60,091 bases of DNA. Origin: Vibrio profundi. GTDB lineage: Bacteria; Pseudomonadota; Gammaproteobacteria; Enterobacterales; Vibrionaceae. The translations under genes were made by a program, and so were the position numbers. Shown one piece after another: positions 55,061 to 60,091 of the stretch. Each line of letters opens with the position of its first letter. Position 1 is the first letter of the stretch. The stretch lies in contig NZ_RZIS01000015.1 of the NCBI RefSeq assembly GCF_005281835.1, positions 1-60,091 on the forward strand. The letters run 5' to 3'. The notes under the pieces are model-generated. The model had not been told where the DNA came from, did not search any database, and saw nothing but the letters and a program-made list of their open reading frames with translations.

Positions 55061-57208
55061 ATGAAAAAATATTCACTCGCGCTGCTTTCGAGTGTGATTG
55101 CGACCAGTTTGATAGGGTGCGGCTCAGACAGCGAAACCGAGAGTTTAGAATCTTCTATTCAAGTGGCGTTCATGCCAGACATTCACTTCCACGATGTTTA
55201 CGGTGATTTTCAAGATGGATCATTCACTGGCCTACACAATAATATCAGTGGCGATTATGCGACTATCCGTACGATGCAATCACAGATGGAATCCACTCGT
55301 CTGTTCAATGAAAACTACTTCGCGATGATCGCGGCATTGGATGATGTCGTTGAACGAGGGATTAAATATGTCGCACTCCCAGGGGACTTCAGTGATGACG
55401 GACAACCAGTGCATATGCGTGGTTTGGTGCAAATTTTTGATCACTATCGCGAAGAGTACGGATTAGAATTTTTTGCGGCTCCAGGTAATCATGATCCTGT
55501 AAGGCCATTTACTATCCCTGCTGGAAAATCCGATTATTTGGGTGAAGGCGGAAAACAGCAGCGTATTTTTAGTAAAGGCAAAGAAGAGTGTGTCGATTAT
55601 GAAGGCGATACGACCACTATCCCGGGAGGAGGCTTTGACTTAGATACTATCTGTTCTGAAGAAGTTCGCGAGTGGGGTTACCGAGAGATCATGGACATTC
55701 TTGGTACGCATGGCTTTTATCCTCAGGAGAAATATCAGTATTTCGAAACACCTTACAGTAGCGATGAAAGCCGCTTGAATTACTCGTACGAATTAGCGCT
55801 AGAGGAAAGTGCGTACGACAAGCGAATGTATGAAATTTGTTATCAAGGGACTGGCGGTGAATACAAGCAAGACGGCTATACCAATTGCTCGAATGTACCA
55901 GACACCAGCTATTTGGTTGAACCTGTTAAAGGACTATGGCTATTAGCGATTGACGCCAATGTTTACCGCCCTACATCGACCTCTCCGGATGGTTCTTCTG
56001 ATGGTAATTCGTTTGACGGTTCGAGTAGCGCTGGCTACAACATGATGCTAACCCATAAAGAGCAAGTGATTGACTGGATCGCTGATGTGGTGAAAGCAGC
56101 TAAAGAGCAAAATAAAACGTTAGTATCGTTTAGCCATTTCCCGATGTCCGATTTTTACAACGGCGCATCTGAGGACATTGAAGATTTATTCGGTGAAGGC
56201 AGTCACCAATTGGCACGAGAACCTGATGACGAAACCAGTAAAACGCTGGCGGCTACGGGGTTAAGTGTACACGTTGGCGGGCACATGCATTTTAACGATA
56301 CGGGTAAGAAGAGCTATAACATAGACGGCGTTGATTACACTTTGTTCAATATTCAAGCGCCTTCATTGGCTGGTTATATTCCTGCGTATAAGGTGCTTAA
56401 TATTCGTCCGGATAACCAAATTGAAGTAGAGACAGTCATTCTAGATAAAGTGGAGCGATACAATGAGTTATTCCAGCACTATGAAGTTGAGCATCAGCAT
56501 TTAACGGAATCAGCCGGGCAAGATGAAGAAGCCCTGAAAAACATTTGGAATAAAGAGATCTTGAATGCGAAAAGTTACTATGAATTGACCGATTGGCATA
56601 TTCGAGAACTGACACGTTTACGCTTTTTACCGAGTGATTGGCCATTAGAAATGCGTGAAATGATCATGCATATGGATGGCAAAGACATGATGATTATGTC
56701 CCAGTTAGAAACTGAGTTTACTGTGTGCCAGTTAGCGGCTGAGTTGGATTACGGAATTGAAGGCTGTGCCGCGCTTAATTCGGTTGATTATGAACAGTTC
56801 CAAGAAGATTGGAAGCAAGCCGAAACTGCAGCTGCTGAACTAGCGGCATCAGAGGGGCTAGCCCTCGAAGATTTTGCCACTTGGAATGGTGAAACACTGG
56901 CTACTGATTTCTATCGTTTGAGAAATGCAGATGAATTGGCGTTTCGAGATGTGGAAGAAGAGCAGCTTTATCAATATGAGCTGTTAAGCCGAGAGTTATT
57001 TGAATTTGCAGGTAGCGTTGATTCAGAGCTTGGTGACTTAGGGCAATACACAGTAGGTGAGGTGTTCCGTTCACGCTTTGGCAGTTTGTTTGTTATTTTG
57101 GATAAGTTCGCAACAGGTCATGCGAGCGATCATTTCCTTATCGATACTGAGCAGCAAACCCTCACAGATCTGAAAGGTGAAGTGAAGCGTGAAATATTTA
57201 AAAACTAG
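55061..57208 (+). CDS. Large metallophosphatase lipoprotein
   Basis: A 715-residue lipoprotein. Lipobox LIGC, lipidated Cys20. The calcineurin-like phosphoesterase core shows all ligand motifs: DIHFHD near 40, GDFSDDG near 109, GNHD near 144, SHFP near 366 and GGHMHFND near 409. A Ser/Asp/Gly-rich loop lies near 310-325, and the C-terminal 230 residues form a helical, Glu-rich domain of unknown function. Predicted to hydrolyse phosphoesters at the outer membrane or cell surface, perhaps to scavenge phosphate. Monocistronic with a strong terminator. Confidence 0.88.
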   Translation: MKKYSLALLSSVIATSLIGCGSDSETESLESSIQVAFMPDIHFHDVYGDFQDGSFTGLHNNISGDYATIRTMQSQMESTRLFNENYFAMIAALDDVVERGIKYVALPGDFSDDGQPVHMRGLVQIFDHYREEYGLEFFAAPGNHDPVRPFTIPAGKSDYLGEGGKQQRIFSKGKEECVDYEGDTTTIPGGGFDLDTICSEEVREWGYREIMDILGTHGFYPQEKYQYFETPYSSDESRLNYSYELALEESAYDKRMYEICYQGTGGEYKQDGYTNCSNVPDTSYLVEPVKGLWLLAIDANVYRPTSTSPDGSSDGNSFDGSSSAGYNMMLTHKEQVIDWIADVVKAAKEQNKTLVSFSHFPMSDFYNGASEDIEDLFGEGSHQLAREPDDETSKTLAATGLSVHVGGHMHFNDTGKKSYNIDGVDYTLFNIQAPSLAGYIPAYKVLNIRPDNQIEVETVILDKVERYNELFQHYEVEHQHLTESAGQDEEALKNIWNKEILNAKSYYELTDWHIRELTRLRFLPSDWPLEMREMIMHMDGKDMMIMSQLETEFTVCQLAAELDYGIEGCAALNSVDYEQFQEDWKQAETAAAELAASEGLALEDFATWNGETLATDFYRLRNADELAFRDVEEEQLYQYELLSRELFEFAGSVDSELGDLGQYTVGEVFRSRFGSLFVILDKFATGHASDHFLIDTEQQTLTDLKGEVKREIFKN

Positions 57209-57258
57209 CGCTAGCTAGTTCGATGTCACGTCCTAAAATACGTTGACCGTTTTCTACT

Positions 57259-57287
57259 AAGCCAACAGCGTTAGCTGTTGGCTTTTT
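57259..57287 (+). terminator. Rho-independent terminator
   Basis: GCCAACAGC (57261-57269), loop GTTA, GCTGTTGGC (57274-57282) and then TTTTT, just downstream of the metallophosphatase. Confidence 0.92.
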
Positions 57288-57485
57288 CATCTTCATACTA
57301 AGTGTAAAGTAGGTGATAACTTAAATGTGTGGCAGGTGGAAGTGACCTAGTAATCCATTCAACGTTATTACCCAAATTACCCAAAGCAAATGCGTTCTAC
57401 TTCTGTGTTGTAGGGTAAAGTCTTCCTTGAAGCTGTGAAGCGTCTGAACTTATCTCTCAAGCAAGAGGTTGCTAAGTCTTAGGAA

Positions 57486-57698
57486 CTATCGCCGAATACG
57501 AACCAAGTGTTTCGAGAACGTATTCAACGCGCACTTGAAAGATTGATCAATCTTCTGACCCCAAATATCGGTGAAATTGAAGCAAAACAATCGGTTGAAG
57601 AGGCCTCTGGCCGAACGTTGGTTCTGTATATCAATAGCTTTATCTAGTTTAGCAGCTCCTTTCTTAGTCAATTCCTTGTTAATGGAATGTAATTCCAT
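57486..57698 (-). CDS. Possible small protein gene
   Basis: A 70-codon frame with a good ribosome site (AAGGGG) before its ATG. The predicted protein is basic (ELTKKGAAKLDKAIDIQNQ) with an aromatic middle (LFNRLFCFNFTDIWG). No family is recognised. The opposite strand also carries a long, stop-interrupted frame, so the coding strand is uncertain. The rest of the gap 57288-57908 shows no other gene. Confidence 0.3.
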   Translation of the reverse strand: MELHSINKELTKKGAAKLDKAIDIQNQRSARGLFNRLFCFNFTDIWGQKIDQSFKCALNTFSKHLVRIRR

Positions 57699-57908
57699 AT
57701 AATACCCCTTCCAGTACCCTGTACCGATAACGTGAGTGTCGAGTGATATCAGGGTAGTTTCTGGAACTCAATGTGCACTGGCGTTTTACAAAGATAAACC
57801 TGGTTCATATAGGTGAGGTCTTTTTAAAGGCTGCCGCTCGCTTTTGTGTGTGTTTCTGCACGTGCGGCTGCGACAGACCGAAATGTATTCAATTTTAGGG
57901 CGGAGAAT

Positions 57909-58985
57909 ATGACAGATCATAACAATAACGACTTTTCAGAAGGTGGCGTGTACACCGAAGTAACAGAGAGAAGTTGGTTTGGCCGCTTAGGCGAAGCATT
58001 CAAAGGGATCTTAGCTGGATTCATTCTGGTCGGGTTGTCTATTTTCGGCTTAAACATGAATGAGGAGCGGGCTGAAACGCGAGAAAAAAGTTTGGACGAG
58101 GGGGCTGCGATTGTTAGTTCTATCAGCAGCAATAGTGTCGATTCAGCCAATAATGGCAAGTTGGTTCACGTTTCTGGAAGGGTAGAAACTAGTGACGTGC
58201 TAACGGATGAATCCTTTGATATCAGTTTGAGTGCGCTTCGGCTAAGACGTGAGGTTCTGGTTTACCAATGGGAAGAAACGGTGCGTACCGAGCGAGAAAA
58301 ACAGCTAGGTGGAGACGAAGTTGAAGTAAAAAGGTACTACTACGACAAGGTGTGGAGAGAGTCGTTATTCAACTCAAATTCTTTTAAGGATCGTTCTTAC
58401 CAGAACCCTCAAAATGTGGCGTTTTCTAGTGGTCAATTTGAAGCGAAAAATATGACTTTCGGAGCGTTTGACTTCCCTCGCTCACTCGCACGAAAAATGG
58501 ATGAGATGGAGAAAATCCCAGTTGAGTCTGATGCCATCATTGGTCAGCAGGATTATGGCTATGTTTCTTTTTATAACGACGGTTACTACATTGGTGAGAG
58601 TCCAAATCACCCACAAATTGGCGACATGCAAGTTAACTTCTATGCCGTTGAACCTGCGCTTGTAAGTGTTATTGCGCAGCAAGTGGGGAATACATTTCAA
58701 AAGTATTCGACCAATGCCAGAGGCAGTTTGTACTTGTTAGCATATGGTTCAGAAAGTGCCGATAGTATGTTTAACGAAGCACGTAAAGAGAACGATTTAT
58801 GGAAGTGGCTGGGGCGGCTTTTGGGTGCAGTAGTAATGGGAATTGGTATTAGTTTGATTTTTAAACCAATCGTGATTTTGGCGGACTTTATCCCAGTTCT
58901 AGGGTATTTGGTCCAAGGTGGGTTTAGCGTCATTTCCTTCATTATTTCACTCGTAATCACTACGTTCATTGTGGTCGTGTCTTAA
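57909..58985 (+). CDS. TMEM43-family membrane protein
   Basis: A 358-residue membrane protein. The N-terminal segment (ILAGFILVGLSIFGLNMNEER) followed by EKSLDEGA matches TMEM43/LUMA proteins. A large external domain (HVSGRVETSDVLTDESFDI; LRREVLVYQWEET) follows, then a cluster of three C-terminal transmembrane helices. Start at 57909 follows GGCGGAG; the open frame extends upstream to 57846 without a ribosome site. TMEM43 is known mainly from animal nuclear membranes; the bacterial role is not established. Confidence 0.88.
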   Translation: MTDHNNNDFSEGGVYTEVTERSWFGRLGEAFKGILAGFILVGLSIFGLNMNEERAETREKSLDEGAAIVSSISSNSVDSANNGKLVHVSGRVETSDVLTDESFDISLSALRLRREVLVYQWEETVRTEREKQLGGDEVEVKRYYYDKVWRESLFNSNSFKDRSYQNPQNVAFSSGQFEAKNMTFGAFDFPRSLARKMDEMEKIPVESDAIIGQQDYGYVSFYNDGYYIGESPNHPQIGDMQVNFYAVEPALVSVIAQQVGNTFQKYSTNARGSLYLLAYGSESADSMFNEARKENDLWKWLGRLLGAVVMGIGISLIFKPIVILADFIPVLGYLVQGGFSVISFIISLVITTFIVVVS

Positions 58986-59019
58986 CGCGATTTTTGGCAA
59001 GATTACTAAACGAATAAGA

Positions 59020-59055
59020 AAAGCCCGTTAGATATTATCTAACGGGCTTTTTAAA
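59020..59055. terminator. Strong bidirectional terminator
   Basis: AAAAGCCCGTTAGAT (59020-59034) pairs perfectly over 15 bases with ATCTAACGGGCTTTT (59038-59052) around a three-base loop, with A and T tracts on the two sides. It separates the convergent TMEM43 and dehydrogenase genes. Confidence 0.93.
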
Positions 59056-59105
59056 TGGTTGAGCCTATCAATATTACGTACTGTTAGCGCTTCAACGTTA
59101 AGGTG

Positions 59106-60091
59106 TTACTTATCCATGTGTAGAACAGTACGGATAGACTCACCTTTGTGCATTAGGTCGAATGCGTCGTTTACTTCATCAAGGCTCATAGTGTGAGTGA
59201 TGAACTCTTGAAGACCAAACTCACCCGCCATGTAACGGTTTACGATTTCTGGAAGCTCAGAGCGGCCTTTAACACCACCGAAAGCACTGCCACGCCATAC
59301 ACGACCTGTTACCAGTTGGAACGGACGAGTAGAGATTTCTTGGCCTGCGCCTGCAACACCGATGATGACAGATTCGCCCCAACCTTTGTGACAGCACTCA
59401 AGAGCTTGACGCATCACGTTAACGTTACCGATACATTCGAATGAGTAATCCACGCCGCCGTCTGTCATTTCAACAATCACGTCTTGGATTGGCTTGTCGA
59501 ATTTCTGTGGGTTGATGCAGTCAGTCGCGCCAAGCTGTTTTGCTAGTTCGAACTTGCTCTCGTTGATATCAACACCGATGATACGGCTAGCACCTGCCAT
59601 ACGAGCACCGATGATTGCAGAAAGACCGATACCACCTAGGCCGAATACCGCAACTGTGTCGCCTTTTTCAACTTTCGCTGTGTTCAGTACTGCACCCATG
59701 CCAGTGGTAACACCACAACCTAGAAGACAAACTTCTTCAAGAGGGGCTTCTTTGCTTACTTTCGCCAGTGAGATTTCTGGAAGTACAGTGTACTCAGAGA
59801 AAGTAGAACAACCCATGTAGTGGAAGATTGGCTCACCGTTGATAGAGAAACGGCTCGTGCCATCTGGCATTAGGCCCTTACCTTGTGTTTCACGAACCGC
59901 CTGACAAAGGTTAGTTTTGCCCGACTTACAGAATTTACATTCGCCACACTCTGCAGTGTAAAGAGGGATAACGTGGTCGCCAACTTCAACGCTTGTTACG
60001 CCTTCGCCAACCATTTCAACGATACCGCCGCCTTCGTGACCCAAGATAGAAGGGAAGATACCTTCTGGATCGTCACCTGATAGTGTGAATG
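59106..60091 (-). CDS. frmA: S-(hydroxymethyl)glutathione dehydrogenase / class III alcohol dehydrogenase, partial
   Basis: The C-terminal 328 or so residues of a zinc alcohol dehydrogenase of class III; the N-terminus lies beyond the right edge. Structural-zinc cysteines CGECKFCKSGKTNLC, catalytic-zinc GHEGGG, Cys in LLGCGVTTG, and the NAD Rossmann loop GLGGIGLSAI are all visible. It oxidises the glutathione adduct of formaldehyde and reduces S-nitrosoglutathione. An in-frame ATG at 60044 is internal, because the reading frame stays open with conserved sequence (DDPEGIFPSILGHEGGG) to the window end. Confidence 0.95.
   Translation of the reverse strand, partial: FTLSGDDPEGIFPSILGHEGGGIVEMVGEGVTSVEVGDHVIPLYTAECGECKFCKSGKTNLCQAVRETQGKGLMPDGTSRFSINGEPIFHYMGCSTFSEYTVLPEISLAKVSKEAPLEEVCLLGCGVTTGMGAVLNTAKVEKGDTVAVFGLGGIGLSAIIGARMAGASRIIGVDINESKFELAKQLGATDCINPQKFDKPIQDVIVEMTDGGVDYSFECIGNVNVMRQALECCHKGWGESVIIGVAGAGQEISTRPFQLVTGRVWRGSAFGGVKGRSELPEIVNRYMAGEFGLQEFITHTMSLDEVNDAFDLMHKGESIRTVLHMDK

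Noticed and set aside
1..60091. CRISPR arrays, tRNA or rRNA genes
   Set aside because: No regularly spaced repeats, cloverleaf sequences or rRNA-like conserved stretches were seen by eye.

Overview
The window looks like a stretch of a Vibrio chromosome, most likely the secondary one. This is inferred from the gene content (an aerobic cyo operon, a yjfIJKLMC-type operon, mdtL-yidZ, a NIT-domain chemoreceptor, many GNAT and LysR genes), moderate GC, and protein sequences of gammaproteobacterial type. No rRNA, tRNA, CRISPR array or intact insertion sequence was seen.

Layout. 0.3-10.4 kb: a surface lipoprotein with a calcium-loop-like motif, a periplasmic 5'-nucleotidase-type phosphatase, a CHASE-GGDEF-EAL c-di-GMP protein, a hotdog thioesterase and a NIT-domain chemoreceptor. 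11.0-15.1 kb: a complete yjfIJKLMC-like operon (DUF2170, PspA, DUF2491, DUF350, DUF1190 lipoprotein, glutathionylspermidine-synthase-like ATP-grasp). 15.1-20.1 kb: a divergent LysR regulator facing a tightly coupled trio of MurE-like ligase, PBP5-like DD-carboxypeptidase and MFS transporter; the MurE-like protein has lost the arginine of its DNPR substrate motif. 20.3-25.2 kb: an arylamine N-acetyltransferase, then a type I periplasmic binding protein paired with a hybrid histidine kinase.

25.4-26.8 kb: a PACE-family efflux gene (AceI-like) with a divergent LysR gene broken by a one-base frameshift, with a clear dyad between them. 26.8-37.6 kb: an accessory run mostly on the minus strand: Nudix, several GNATs, two orphan solute-binding proteins, DUF3626, GFA, LysE, HAD, GlpM and VOC proteins, and three unknown genes. 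37.8-40.0 kb: mdtL and yidZ, overlapping as neighbours like the E. coli pair. 40.1-44.8 kb: cyoABCDE, the complete bo-type quinol oxidase operon.

45.1-50.8 kb: an island-like segment with long non-coding flanks, a 936-residue PHP plus SMC/ABC-ATPase protein (TrlF/Ppl type, a family linked to phage defence), a decayed GHKL-ATPase-like fragment and a membrane-anchored TPR protein with no ATG start. 50.8-54.6 kb: a glutathione S-transferase with a cysteine-rich tail, a MerR regulator fused to a methyltransferase, a GNAT, a HAD phosphatase and a Nudix hydrolase. 55.0-60.1 kb: a large metallophosphatase lipoprotein preceded by Pho-box-like repeats, a TMEM43 protein, and the class III alcohol dehydrogenase cut by the window end.

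The strongest candidates for an undescribed system are the MurE-like/DacA-like/MFS trio with its LysR regulator and the PHP-ATPase plus TPR island.
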